A stretch of 46,829 nucleotides of DNA. Origin: Bacillota bacterium. Its GTDB lineage: Bacteria > Bacillota > Clostridia > Oscillospirales > Acutalibacteraceae. The stretch is taken from assembly GCA_029008595.1 (NCBI GenBank), contig JAQXJH010000029.1, forward strand, positions 1 to 46,829, in the 5' to 3' direction. The notes beneath the pieces are model-generated. The model was not told the DNA's origin. It ran no database searches and saw only the letters and a program-made list of their open reading frames with translations. Within the stretch, counting starts at the first letter, position 1. Every line of letters begins with the position of its first letter. Positions 23,850-32,176 of the stretch are shown piece by piece. Made by a program: the position numbers and the translations under genes.

Positions 23850-25097
23850 ATGGAAAAGCTTGCATTGCTGGGCGGTACCCCGGTTAAGACGACTCCGTTC
23901 GGTACAGGAAAAAGATTTGGCGATGAAGAGCTGCAGCAGCTGAAAGAAGCGCTGGAGCAAAATACGCTGTTCTACTGGTATGGAGAAAAGGTAAAAACGT
24001 TTACTAAGAAATTTGCGGATATGTACGGCGCAAAATATTGTGTGGCAACCTCTTCCGGCACAGCCGGTATCCACGTTGCCCTTGGTGCGGTCGGTATTTC
24101 CTGCGGCGATGAGGTCATTACCTCTCCGATTACCGACATGGGCTCCGTGATCGGTATTCTGTATCAGAACGCGATCCCGGTTTTTGCCGACCTTGATCCC
24201 CATACCTACAATATGGATCCCAAATCCATCGAAAAATGCATTACCCCGAAGACCAAGGCGATCGTTGTCGTCCATCTTGCCGGCAACGCTGCCGATATGG
24301 ACGAAATCATGGAGATCGCGCGCAGGCATCATTTAAAGGTGATCGAAGACTGCGCGCAGAGCTACGAATGCTTCTACAAGGGGCGCCGCGTCGGTACGAT
24401 CGGCGATATCGGCTGCTTCAGCCTGAACGATTTCAAGCATATTTCTGCGGGCGACGGCGGCATGATCATCATGAACGATCACGATACCTTTATTGAAGCT
24501 GCCCGTTTTGCCGATAAGAACTACAACCGTTACAGCACGGATCCGCTGGAGATGAAGAACATTCCGTTCCTCGCTCCGAACTACCGTATGACCGAACTGC
24601 AGGGCGCCGTTGCCATTGCTCAGCTCGACCGTGTGGAATGGATCTGCAAGCGCCGCAACGAGATCGGCAAGAAGATCACGGAAGCCATCAAGGATATCAA
24701 AGGCCTTGATGCGCCGCTGGTCCGCGAGGGCAACGAATCCTCCTACTGGTTCTACATGATGCGTCTGGATCCGGAAAAGGCCGGTGTGGATGGCCAGACC
24801 TTTGTGGATGCGCTCAATGCGGAATGCCCCGGCATCGGTGCTTCCAAGGGCTATATTCCCACCTGCGTCTATCAGTATCAGATGTTCCAGAACAAAAGCG
24901 CATTCCGCGGAACGCATGCCCCGTGGGATTCTCCGTATTATGGCGGCAGCGTGAGCTATGAAAAGGGTCTGTGCCCGGTTGCGGAAGAGATTCTGGAAAC
25001 AGCCGTCAAGTTCGGGATCAGCGAGTTCTACACCGATCAGGACGTGGATGATATGATCGCCGCTATCCGCAAGGTTGCAGCTTATTATGCAAAATAA
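23850..25097 (+). CDS. DegT/DnrJ/EryC1/StrS-family PLP aminotransferase (copy 1)
   Basis: The product has 415 residues. ATG 23850 is 9 nt behind AAGGAG. The N-terminus MEKLALLGGTPVKTTPF is typical of the StrS/inosose-aminotransferase branch. CVATSSGTAGIHVALGAVGI binds PLP phosphate, and VIEDCAQSYECFYKG gives the ring-stacking region. The PLP lysine is K196 in SLNDFKHISAGDGG. Such enzymes swap an amino group between glutamate or glutamine and a keto sugar or keto-cyclitol. The pairing with a Gfo/Idh dehydrogenase resembles kanosamine (NtdA/NtdC) and streptidine (StsC/StrI) logic. The direction here, build or break down, is not decided by sequence. Confidence 0.9.
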   Translation: MEKLALLGGTPVKTTPFGTGKRFGDEELQQLKEALEQNTLFYWYGEKVKTFTKKFADMYGAKYCVATSSGTAGIHVALGAVGISCGDEVITSPITDMGSVIGILYQNAIPVFADLDPHTYNMDPKSIEKCITPKTKAIVVVHLAGNAADMDEIMEIARRHHLKVIEDCAQSYECFYKGRRVGTIGDIGCFSLNDFKHISAGDGGMIIMNDHDTFIEAARFADKNYNRYSTDPLEMKNIPFLAPNYRMTELQGAVAIAQLDRVEWICKRRNEIGKKITEAIKDIKGLDAPLVREGNESSYWFYMMRLDPEKAGVDGQTFVDALNAECPGIGASKGYIPTCVYQYQMFQNKSAFRGTHAPWDSPYYGGSVSYEKGLCPVAEEILETAVKFGISEFYTDQDVDDMIAAIRKVAAYYAK

Positions 25098-25118
25098 AAT
25101 CACGCCGTAAGGCAACTC

Positions 25119-25158
25119 AATCAGCGGGGCAAAAAAATGCTTCCGCTGATTTTGTTTT
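25119..25158 (+). terminator. Terminator or attenuator between degT copy 1 and the amidohydrolase gene
   Basis: AATCAGCGG (25119-25127) pairs with CCGCTGATT (25143-25151), followed by TTGTTTTT. Only 28 nt separate it from the next ATG, so no full promoter fits after it. Downstream genes must rely on read-through or on a promoter inside the degT gene. Confidence 0.7.
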
Positions 25159-25186
25159 TACCGCAGAAAAGAAAGGAAGAAAGAGT

Positions 25187-26059
25187 ATGATTATTGATGA
25201 CCACAATCACCCCGACTGGTATGGGTATGATCTGCAGAAGTATTTAAAAAATATGGATGAGGTCGGAATCGACAAGACCGTGCTGCTCAGCTGGGAAGCA
25301 CCCGCCGATGAATATGACCCTTCTTATATCTGCAAAACGCCGTCCATGTTTACCTCGCAGACCTGCCCGATCTCCTTTGAGCGCTGCATTTCTTATGCGG
25401 AGCGCTGCCCGGAACGGTTTATTCTCGGCTATGCGCCAGACCCGCGCCGTCCGCACGGACTGGATCAGTTCAAAGCAGCCGTTGATCTTTACAATGTCAA
25501 GGTTTGCGGCGAAGTAAAAATGCGCATGATGTACGACAACTGGGACGCCATCGAAATGTGGCGCTATTGCGGTGAGCACGGGATTCCGGTGCTGATGCAT
25601 TTTGATTATCCGTACAAATCGTCTAAAAATGTGCGTGACAACTGGTGGTACGGCGGCCCGATCGAAACGCTGGAGCGCGTGCTGCAGCTTTGCCCGGAAA
25701 CCAATTTTATCGGCCACGCCCCCGGCTTCTGGTGCCATATCTCCGACGATGAAGAGACGCTGACCACTCCGTATCCGAAGGGCCCCGTCAAAGGCGAAGG
25801 CAAACTCATCCCTTATCTGCGCAAGTATCCGAATCTTTACTGCGATATGTCTGCCGGCTCCGGCTGCAGCGCGCTGAAACGTGATCTTGAGTTCACCAAA
25901 AAATTTCTGGATGAATTTCAGGATCGTGTCTGCTATGGCCGCGACTGGTTTGACAACATTCACCGCGAATTGCTGGAAAGCAAGGAGCTGGATCTGCCGC
26001 AGTCGATCAAGGAAAAACTGTATCACGAAAACATTGAGCGCCTGATCGGCGAACGCTGA
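25187..26059 (+). CDS. Amidohydrolase-2 family metal-dependent hydrolase
   Basis: The product has 290 residues. The start MIIDDHNHPDWYGYDL holds the H-x-H metal motif. VLMHFDYPYK supplies another histidine, FIGHAPGFW the next, and YGRDWFD the conserved aspartate. This is the TIM-barrel fold of PF04909, whose members hydrolyse lactones or C-N bonds or decarboxylate. It might open a sugar lactone or remove an N-acyl group in this pathway (inference). It follows a terminator and precedes the NagA-like gene by 41 bp. Confidence 0.85.
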   Translation: MIIDDHNHPDWYGYDLQKYLKNMDEVGIDKTVLLSWEAPADEYDPSYICKTPSMFTSQTCPISFERCISYAERCPERFILGYAPDPRRPHGLDQFKAAVDLYNVKVCGEVKMRMMYDNWDAIEMWRYCGEHGIPVLMHFDYPYKSSKNVRDNWWYGGPIETLERVLQLCPETNFIGHAPGFWCHISDDEETLTTPYPKGPVKGEGKLIPYLRKYPNLYCDMSAGSGCSALKRDLEFTKKFLDEFQDRVCYGRDWFDNIHRELLESKELDLPQSIKEKLYHENIERLIGER

Positions 26060-26100
26060 CCGGGCTGCGGAATCAAAATATTCAGGGGAGGATGAGCAAC

Positions 26101-27264
26101 ATGAGAATCAAAATCAAAAACGGCAGGCTGATCATGGACCGGATCCATGAAGGGAAAAATCTTTATCTTACCGAAGGAAAAATCGCAGCGATCACGTCCG
26201 AAGAACTGCCCTGCGACAAGGAAATTGACGCCGGAGGGAATTTTGTCTCTCCCGGCTTTATCGATATCCATACGCACGGCGGCGGCGGAGCCGATTTTAT
26301 GGACGGCGGCGTTGAACCGATCGAGCAGGCGGCGCAGATGCACTTGGCTCACGGAACCACCACCATTTTCCCGACAACGCTGGCGAGCAGCTTCCCGGTG
26401 CTCAAAAGCTCCGTGCTGGACATAGGCCGTGCCATGCAGAGCAAAAAGCGCCTGCCGCACATCGCCGGCACCCATCTGGAAGGGCCGTATTTTTCGCTGA
26501 AACAGGCCGGCGCACAGAATCCCGAATACATTACCGACCCGATCAAAGCAGAATACGAAGAGCTTCTGGAGGTCGGCAAAGGCATTATCAAGCGCTGGAG
26601 CTTTGCGCCGGAACGTCAGGGAAGCGTCGAGTTCTGCGAAGCGCTGCTGAAAAACGGCGTTGTGCCGTCCATCGCTCACAGCGATGCGGTCTATGAGGAT
26701 GTCAAGCGCGTTTACGATGCAGGCTGCCGCCTTGTCACCCATCTGTATTCCGGAATGTCCACCATTGTCCGCCGCGGCGGTTTCCGGTTCCTCGGTGTGG
26801 TGGAATCCTCTTATCTGCTGGACGAAATGAGTGTGGAGACCATCGCCGACGGACTCCATCTGCCGCCGGAGCTTCTGCGCCTGGTCTATCAGCAGAAAGG
26901 CCCGTCGAAGATGTGCCTTGTAACGGATTCCATGCGCGGCGCAGGAATGCCCGAGGGTCCGTCTCTGCTGGGACGGAAAGAGGAATGCACGCCGTGCATC
27001 ATTGAAGACGGTGTTGCCAAGCTGATGGATCGTTCGGCGTTTGCAGGCAGTGTTGCGACCACCGACCGGCTCGTGCGCACCTGCGTGCAGAAGGCCGGCA
27101 TCTCCGTTGTGGACGCCGTCCGCATGATGACGGAAACGCCCGCGAAGAACATGGGCCTTTCCCATGTCGGCAAGCTGGCAGAAGGCTATGACGCCGATGT
27201 CCTCATCTTCGACCAGGATATCAATATTCAGCAGGTGATCCTTTCCGGAGATTCGGTCGGCTGA
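26101..27264 (+). CDS. N-acetylglucosamine-6-phosphate deacetylase (NagA)-like amidohydrolase
   Basis: The product has 387 residues starting MRIKIKNGRL. GGGGAGG lies 9 nt ahead of ATG 26101; the ORF-track ATG at 26092 abuts it. It has NagA blocks GFIDIHTHGGGGADF, the metal glutamate in GTHLEGPYFS, AHSDA, DGLHLPPEL, the catalytic aspartate in LVTDSMRGAG, and FAGSVATTD. The usual HLYNAM/HLFNAM block reads HLYSGM here, changing the asparagine-alanine pair that in NagA lines the sugar-phosphate site. It may deacetylate a different N-acyl amino sugar. It is the last gene of the plus-strand set. Confidence 0.88.
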   Translation: MRIKIKNGRLIMDRIHEGKNLYLTEGKIAAITSEELPCDKEIDAGGNFVSPGFIDIHTHGGGGADFMDGGVEPIEQAAQMHLAHGTTTIFPTTLASSFPVLKSSVLDIGRAMQSKKRLPHIAGTHLEGPYFSLKQAGAQNPEYITDPIKAEYEELLEVGKGIIKRWSFAPERQGSVEFCEALLKNGVVPSIAHSDAVYEDVKRVYDAGCRLVTHLYSGMSTIVRRGGFRFLGVVESSYLLDEMSVETIADGLHLPPELLRLVYQQKGPSKMCLVTDSMRGAGMPEGPSLLGRKEECTPCIIEDGVAKLMDRSAFAGSVATTDRLVRTCVQKAGISVVDAVRMMTETPAKNMGLSHVGKLAEGYDADVLIFDQDINIQQVILSGDSVG

Positions 27265-27274
27265 TCTGAAACAT

Positions 27275-27322
27275 AAAAATACCGCGAAGCTGTTGTGCAA
27301 AGCAGTTTCGCGGTATTTTTTT
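27275..27322. terminator. Shared terminator of the two convergent amino-sugar gene sets
   Basis: AAATACCGCGAA pairs with TTTCGCGGTATTT around a 16-nt loop. A T-run follows on the plus strand and AAAAA precedes it, so it can work both ways. Confidence 0.85.
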
Positions 27323-27344
27323 CATTGTTCTGTCTGTCCGGCGA

Positions 27345-28070
27345 TCACGGCAGCAGGCGCTGGGTGGTTCCTTTCAGATAAACTTGGCACTGCCGGAAGC
27401 CTTCGGCATACGCTGCGCCGCACTGATACCCGCGGTAACGGGAGCAGGTGCGCACCATATCGGCAAAATCGATCCCGTCGTGCTCTCTCATCCAGACGAG
27501 CTGGCTTTCATGGCATTCCAGCATCTGAATTTTCAGATCGATCTCGTCCGAGATATCGACGAATTCGGTCGGATTGAAATCAACGCCGGCCAGCGTGTCC
27601 ATGTAATAAATCGGAACCAGCTTGGCGGGGGCGCCGTCCTTGGAGCTGTAGCGGTGCGGATAATTCGTGTAATTCGGCAGCGTTGCCGTAAAGCTTGCGT
27701 CGAAAACCAGCCGCGAAACCGCCGTGTGATCCGGCATGTAATCGTTCGGGTTGTGTGTAATGATGAAGTCCGGGTCAGCGTAGCGGATCACGTCCACGAT
27801 CTTGTCGCGGGCTTCCTTGTTGTTGTCGTAGATCTCAAGATCGTCAAATCCGCCGGAGATCACTTCGATCCCGGCAAGGCTTCCGGCCTTTTTGGCTTCA
27901 TTCTCGCGGATGATCGTCAGTTCATCCGGCGGAATGATCACATGCCCCAGATTTCCGCTGGAAACGTGGCACACGATGACCTTGTCCCCGCGCTTTACGC
28001 ATTTTGCCAATGTTCCGGAACACGCGATTTCAACGTCGTCCGGATGGCAGCCGATTGCTAAAACATTCAT
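27345..28070 (-). CDS. PIG-L family deacetylase (LmbE-like)
   Basis: The product has 241 residues starting MNVLAIGCHPDDVEIAC. AAGGAG lies upstream; the ORF track adds seven false residues. The zinc motif HPDD is at about 9-12 and the third ligand is in MPDHTAVS (P-D-H). PF02585 enzymes remove acetyl groups from N-acetylglucosamine-type sugars in mycothiol, bacillithiol and GPI synthesis, and from chito-oligosaccharides. This one sits at the end of the minus-strand set and probably deacylates an amino sugar in the same pathway. A hairpin at 28118-28140 separates it from the CBM9-like genes. Confidence 0.9.
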   Translation of the reverse strand: MNVLAIGCHPDDVEIACSGTLAKCVKRGDKVIVCHVSSGNLGHVIIPPDELTIIRENEAKKAGSLAGIEVISGGFDDLEIYDNNKEARDKIVDVIRYADPDFIITHNPNDYMPDHTAVSRLVFDASFTATLPNYTNYPHRYSSKDGAPAKLVPIYYMDTLAGVDFNPTEFVDISDEIDLKIQMLECHESQLVWMREHDGIDFADMVRTCSRYRGYQCGAAYAEGFRQCQVYLKGTTQRLLP

Positions 28071-28117
28071 GAATTCAACACTCCTTTTCATTTTACAGGG
28101 CTTTGTTCTGCGAAAGG

Positions 28118-28140
28118 GAAAAAGCGAAACACGCTTTTTC
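28118..28140 (-). terminator. Hairpin between the CBM9-like and PIG-L genes
   Basis: GAAAAAGCG-AAACA-CGCTTTTTC is a perfect 9-bp stem. On the minus strand the right arm itself ends in TTTTTC. Partial termination after the CBM9-like gene is likely. Confidence 0.55.
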
Positions 28141-28145
28141 GTCTG

Positions 28146-28760
28146 TTAGTGAGAGCCTAAAATAAACTGACCGAAATATTCCGGCGCGTGAAAATCCGGC
28201 TGAATTGTCCCCACAGGATTCCAGCTGCCGTAATGCGGGTGAACGGTATCGTCGCCGCATTTATACAGATTGCCCAGGAAATCGCCGCTCCAGCTGCCGT
28301 AGACCTCGCGCAGGAAATCAAACGGAATGTAGAGCAGATGCTGCCAGACGCCGCCGGAAATTTTGTCGGTCAGGCAAAAGCGGTCGGCGGCAAAGGAAAG
28401 CAGCGTGCGGTTCGACCGTCCGGCGCCGAGACCGATCATCATGATCCCGGCGCAGTTCATTTCAAAATTCAGATACCGGTCATCGCCGGCGGGGCGGAGA
28501 AAGAATTCCACGCAGCTGTCACGGCAGACAGCCCCGTTATGCTGGCTGCAGGTGCAGCGCAGCGGGAATTCGTCGGTGGTAAACAGAACGGACATTCCCT
28601 CTTTTCCGGCGAGCAGGCGTGCGCTGGTGTGCGGGCGGTATCCGGTTCCGCCGTCCCAGGCAAAGCTGTCAATCTCCGCCGTTTCGGCCTGCTGCCACAG
28701 CGGGCTTTCCATCGGGATGACCCCGGTACAGTCGGTTTGTATGATGCGGTATGTTTTCAT
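28146..28760 (-). CDS. Carbohydrate-binding family 9-like protein (copy 1)
   Basis: The product has 204 residues, with no signal peptide. It resembles CBM9-like (DOMON-type) beta-sandwiches: MSVLFTTDEFPLRCTCSQ, DSCVEFFLRPAGDDRYLNFE and FDFLREVYG. It is a tandem paralogue of the gene 17 bp upstream, sharing SFAWDGGTGYRPHT and CGD(D/E)TVHPH(Y/F)GSWNP. The role is unknown. A cytoplasmic sugar-binding or lyase-accessory function would be guesswork. Confidence 0.75.
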   Translation of the reverse strand: MKTYRIIQTDCTGVIPMESPLWQQAETAEIDSFAWDGGTGYRPHTSARLLAGKEGMSVLFTTDEFPLRCTCSQHNGAVCRDSCVEFFLRPAGDDRYLNFEMNCAGIMMIGLGAGRSNRTLLSFAADRFCLTDKISGGVWQHLLYIPFDFLREVYGSWSGDFLGNLYKCGDDTVHPHYGSWNPVGTIQPDFHAPEYFGQFILGSH

Positions 28761-28777
28761 GCCATTCTTCCTTTCCT

Positions 28778-29416
28778 TCACGACGGGACAGAACCGGATG
28801 TTTCGGGCTGGAGCACAAAGGTTCCGAAGAACTGAGACAGGTGGAATTGCGGCTCCGGCCAATCGATGGGATTCCAGCTTCCAAAATGCGGATGAACGGT
28901 CTCATCGCCGCATTTGAAGAGGTTGCCGCGGAAAACCGGTTCGACCTTTCCGAACTGTTCCCGCAGGAAATCGAACGGAACGTAAAGCCGGTGTGTCCAG
29001 ATCCCGTTCTCGATCAGAGGCCGGATCCGGAAACGCCGGACATCAAAATCGAGCATGGTACGCCCGTCCGTCTGTGTTCCGATCCCAAGCAGCAGTGCGC
29101 CCAGGGAGTTCATCTCAAAATTCAGGTAATTCGGATTTTCAGGATCGGGCTGAATAAAGAATTCCACGCAGCTGTCACACCAGATATCGTCATTGTTCTG
29201 CGTATAGGTCGCTCTCAGGGGCGCTTCGTCCGTGGTAAACAGCACCGAGATCCCTCCGTCGCTGGCCAGCAGCCGTGCAGTCGTATGGGGGCGGTATCCG
29301 GTTCCGCCGTCCCAGGCAAAGCTGTCGATGGCGGCTTCGGGAGCCGTTTGCCAGAGGAGGCTTTCCGCAGGAACGTCCTCGGGAAGAGAAACATGCGGAA
29401 TGTAATAGGTTTTCAC
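28778..29416 (-). CDS. Carbohydrate-binding family 9-like protein (copy 2)
   Basis: The product has 212 residues if started at GTG 29416, which aligns with MKTYR of copy 1. The ORF-track ATG at 29428 directly abuts AAAGG and is less likely. It shares IDSFAWDGGTGYRPHT, SVLFTTDEAPLR and KCGDETVHPHFGSWNP with copy 1, but differs in its N-terminus and tail. It also lacks a signal peptide, so both copies should be cytoplasmic, unusual for a carbohydrate-binding module. Two conserved cysteines (CDSCVEFF, FKCGDE) recur in both. Confidence 0.75.
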   Translation of the reverse strand: MKTYYIPHVSLPEDVPAESLLWQTAPEAAIDSFAWDGGTGYRPHTTARLLASDGGISVLFTTDEAPLRATYTQNNDDIWCDSCVEFFIQPDPENPNYLNFEMNSLGALLLGIGTQTDGRTMLDFDVRRFRIRPLIENGIWTHRLYVPFDFLREQFGKVEPVFRGNLFKCGDETVHPHFGSWNPIDWPEPQFHLSQFFGTFVLQPETSGSVPS

Positions 29417-29530
29417 TAAGTTCAGCATCCTTTCTGCAGGTTGTGATCCGAACAGCGTTCCGACCGGAAGGTTATCTGTTCGGGCCGCATCGGCCGGGAA
29501 CGGATCTTTTTTCTTTCGGTTAAATGCAGG

Positions 29531-29562
29531 AAAACCGGGGAAACCGAAGCTTCCCCGATTTT
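29531..29562. terminator. Terminator after the second Gfo/Idh gene
   Basis: AAAACCGGGGAA (29531-29542) pairs with TTCCCCGATTTT (29551-29562) with one mismatch around an 8-nt loop. On the minus strand the tail is GTTTTCC. Confidence 0.6.
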
Positions 29563-29578
29563 GTCCTGTGTGATCCGA

Positions 29579-30622
29579 TTATTCAACGGTGACGTATTTT
29601 CTTTCGTCGCTGGCGCGGTAAGCAGCCTCAACGACCTTCTGAACCTGAATGGCATCGTCGCCGCTGACCGGCGGAACGGTGTCGTTCAGGATCGCATTGC
29701 CGAATGCTTCAATTTCTTTGGTGTACATGTTGCCGAACTCAACCTGAAGCTCCATGGGCGCAACATCCACACGATCCTGCGCCGCGTCATAGCCGAGCGT
29801 ATCGTCCGAGATCAGCACGTCGACCTTGCCAGCTTCCACCTGACTGATGGTGCCTTCGGCAAGAATACTGCCGCGCGTTCCGTAGAGTTCCATTCTGCAG
29901 CGGGCGGCCGCGTCCGGAATGTTGAAGTTGGCGTCGACATAAGCCGTTGCGCCGTTGTCCATTTTCATAATGACATTGGCGGAATCGTCGGCGGAGTAGT
30001 TGAAGGATTCGTTGCCGACGAACGCGGCGACCTCGGTCGCCTTGCTGCCGGTGATGTACTGCAGCAGGTCGATGCAGTGGATTCCCATATCCATCAGCGC
30101 GCCGCCGCCGGAGCGCTTTTTATCCTGACGCCAGTTCCCCGGAATTTCGGGATACCAGCAGGTCAGCTGTGCACGCATCGAAACGATCTGGCCCAGCTTT
30201 TTCTCTTCCAGCAGCTTTTTCATCGCCTGATGGTATGCATGGTAGCGCATCATCAGCCCGGCGCCGAGCTTCACGCCCTGCTTTCTGCATTCATCGGCAA
30301 TTTCCTGCGATTCGGCGGCAGTCAGTGCCAGCGGTTTTTCACAAAGAATATGTTTTTTTGCCCTGGCGGCGGCAAGAGCCTGCGCCTTGTGGCAAAAAAC
30401 AGGGGATGCGATGTATACGGCGTCGATCTCATCCAGAGCAAGGAGATCGGCTTCGTTTGTAAAGGAGTATTTTGCGCCGTATTTCTCCTGAACGTTCTTA
30501 GCAAATTCCGGGTTGGTGTCCATTACGGCGACCAGCTCGGCGTTGTCTGCCAGCATCATGCCGGGCAGAGTTCTGCGGTCGGCAATACCTCCGCATCCAA
30601 TGACGCCCCATTTGATTTTCAT
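29579..30622 (-). CDS. Gfo/Idh/MocA-family NAD(P)-dependent sugar oxidoreductase (copy 2)
   Basis: The product has 347 residues starting MKIKWGVIGCGGIADRRTLP at ATG 30622, behind AAAGGA; the ORF track starts 11 codons too early. The dinucleotide motif GCGGIA, catalytic lysine K96 in ILCEKPLAL, and GGGALMDMGIHCIDLLQYI are all intact. It is downstream of the second DegT gene on the minus strand, mirroring the pair on the plus strand. A hairpin terminator lies between degT copy 2 and this gene, and no convincing promoter was found in the 265-bp gap, so its expression is unclear. Confidence 0.9.
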   Translation of the reverse strand: MKIKWGVIGCGGIADRRTLPGMMLADNAELVAVMDTNPEFAKNVQEKYGAKYSFTNEADLLALDEIDAVYIASPVFCHKAQALAAARAKKHILCEKPLALTAAESQEIADECRKQGVKLGAGLMMRYHAYHQAMKKLLEEKKLGQIVSMRAQLTCWYPEIPGNWRQDKKRSGGGALMDMGIHCIDLLQYITGSKATEVAAFVGNESFNYSADDSANVIMKMDNGATAYVDANFNIPDAAARCRMELYGTRGSILAEGTISQVEAGKVDVLISDDTLGYDAAQDRVDVAPMELQVEFGNMYTKEIEAFGNAILNDTVPPVSGDDAIQVQKVVEAAYRASDERKYVTVE

Positions 30623-30714
30623 CTCAAAGACCAATCCTTTCATGCGGCAGGTCAATTTTGTCTGGGATCAAACCTGTACCGCTTTCTAAAACAAAAAACG
30701 CCGTCAGAAAACGT

Positions 30715-30734
30715 CGTTCTTTTTTAAAAGAACG
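30715..30734. repeat. Perfect inverted repeat in the degT2-gfo2 gap
   Basis: CGTTCTTTTTTAAAAGAACG: CGTTC/GAACG with an A-T inner helix. It might be an operator or a small RNA hairpin. Its role is unknown. Confidence 0.4.
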
Positions 30735-30755
30735 GAAAAAACAAGCAGCGGGATC

Positions 30756-30783
30756 TTTGCCGCACAGGCTGCGGCAAATTTTT
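30756..30783 (+). terminator. Terminator-like hairpin, plus-strand orientation, in the degT2-gfo2 gap
   Basis: TTTGCCGCA-CAGGC-TGCGGCAAA followed by TTTTT reads as a strong intrinsic terminator on the plus strand, although both flanking genes are on the minus strand. It would stop antisense transcription from below, or end an unannotated short plus-strand RNA. Confidence 0.55.
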
Positions 30784-30803
30784 CGGTCAAACCGAAGAAA
30801 AGA

Positions 30804-30852
30804 AAGAGAAAAGACCCCTGTGCAATTCCGCTGAACCGGAACGGCACAGGGG
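30804..30852 (-). terminator. Terminator after degT copy 2
   Basis: CCCCTGTGC (30815-30823) pairs with GCACAGGGG (30844-30852). On the minus strand it is followed by TCTTTTCTCTTTC. It lies 36 bp past the degT stop. Confidence 0.65.
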
Positions 30853-30887
30853 CCGTTCACTGCAATGAGTGAAAGCTGCCGGTCAGA

Positions 30888-32150
30888 TTATTTGCGGACC
30901 TTCTTGGCAGCGTTGCGGATACCCGCAATGATCATGTCGCAGTCGTCCTTGGTCAGACGCGGATGCTGCGGCGTGTTGAACTCTCTGCGATAGAAGAAGT
31001 CTTCTGCGTTCGGGCAGTGAGAAACAGGCTTATACTGCTGGAAGGCCTGCAGGTCATACGTCGGCTGATAGTGCAGGATGCCCTGAATGCCTTCTTCTCT
31101 GTACAGGCAGCGCAGGAAATCGTCGCGGGAAGCGCCCAGCTCTTTTTCCTCGATGCAGACGGTGTAGAGGTGATAGATGTGTCTGCAGTTCGGATCTTCG
31201 TAAACCGGGGTAACGCCCTTGATGCCGCTGATGCCTTCGGTGATGTAGCGGCCGATCTCAATGCGCTTTTCGTTGAGCATTTCGAGCTTCTTCATCTGCT
31301 CCACACCAACGGCGCCCTGCGCTTCGTTCATGCGGTAGTTGTTGCCCCATTTGCCGCCGACCAGACGGTTGTCAAAATGAGAGGGGATCCAGTAATCGGT
31401 CTGCTGCTCCCAGTTGAAGTTGCCCATGCAGCGGAGCTTGTCGATCGCTTCTGCATACATATCGTTGTTGCAGGTGACCATACCGCCTTCGCCGAGGGTG
31501 GTGATGTTTTTCAGCGAATGGAAGCTGAAGCTTGCGAAATCGCCGATGGAGCCGGCCTGACGGCCCTTGTAGGTCGCGCCCGGTGCGTGTGCGCAGTCTT
31601 CCACAACGATCAGGTGATAGCGCTTTGCAATATCCATGATCGGATCCATATCGACCATCTGTCCGCCGTAATGAACGACGTAGATCGCCTTGGTGCGGTT
31701 GGTGACCAGTTTTTCAACCTGAGCCGGGTCAATGTTGAAGGTGCGCGGATCGATATCGGCATAAACCGGGGTAGCGCCTTCCTTGACGATGACCAGAGAA
31801 GTGGCGACAAAGGTGTTCGGGGTCACGATGACCTCATCGCCGGGGCGCAGACCGATCGCCTGCGAAATAACATGCAGACCGGTCGTGCAGTTGGAAACAG
31901 CCAGCGCGTGCTTGACGCCGAGCTTTTCCTTGAACATGTGCTGGAACTCCTGAACCTTTGGCCCCATGGTCAAAGAATCCTTATGCATCGCATCCAGTAC
32001 AGCCTTTTCTTCCGCCTCGTCATAGATGCTGCCGAAGAAGGAATAGGGAACTTTCAGATGTACGTTCTCGTCAACGGCGTAACTGCTGGTAATGCCGCCT
32101 TCCGATTCTTTACCGACGCTGAGCTTGTTGGACTTGCTGGTTTCACTCAT
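30888..32150 (-). CDS. DegT/DnrJ/EryC1/StrS-family PLP aminotransferase (copy 2)
   Basis: The product has 420 residues starting MSETSKSNKL, with AAGGAGG 8 nt ahead of ATG 32150; the ORF track begins 35 codons early. It has an about 35-residue N-terminal extension, then SLTMGPKVQEFQHMFKEKLG, ALAVSNCTTGLHVISQAIGL, VVEDCAHAPGATYKG and the PLP lysine K214 in FSFHSLKNITTLGEGG. It is a distant relative of copy 1: the GEGG block and 'TMGP' N-terminus resemble sugar aminotransferases such as ArnB/PseC, whereas copy 1 is StrS-like. The two probably aminate different keto positions. It is transcribed away from the ROK gene, 68 bp downstream of it. Confidence 0.9.
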   Translation of the reverse strand: MSETSKSNKLSVGKESEGGITSSYAVDENVHLKVPYSFFGSIYDEAEEKAVLDAMHKDSLTMGPKVQEFQHMFKEKLGVKHALAVSNCTTGLHVISQAIGLRPGDEVIVTPNTFVATSLVIVKEGATPVYADIDPRTFNIDPAQVEKLVTNRTKAIYVVHYGGQMVDMDPIMDIAKRYHLIVVEDCAHAPGATYKGRQAGSIGDFASFSFHSLKNITTLGEGGMVTCNNDMYAEAIDKLRCMGNFNWEQQTDYWIPSHFDNRLVGGKWGNNYRMNEAQGAVGVEQMKKLEMLNEKRIEIGRYITEGISGIKGVTPVYEDPNCRHIYHLYTVCIEEKELGASRDDFLRCLYREEGIQGILHYQPTYDLQAFQQYKPVSHCPNAEDFFYRREFNTPQHPRLTKDDCDMIIAGIRNAAKKVRK

Positions 32151-32176
32151 GGGAACTGCCTCCTTAAAAAGAATTA

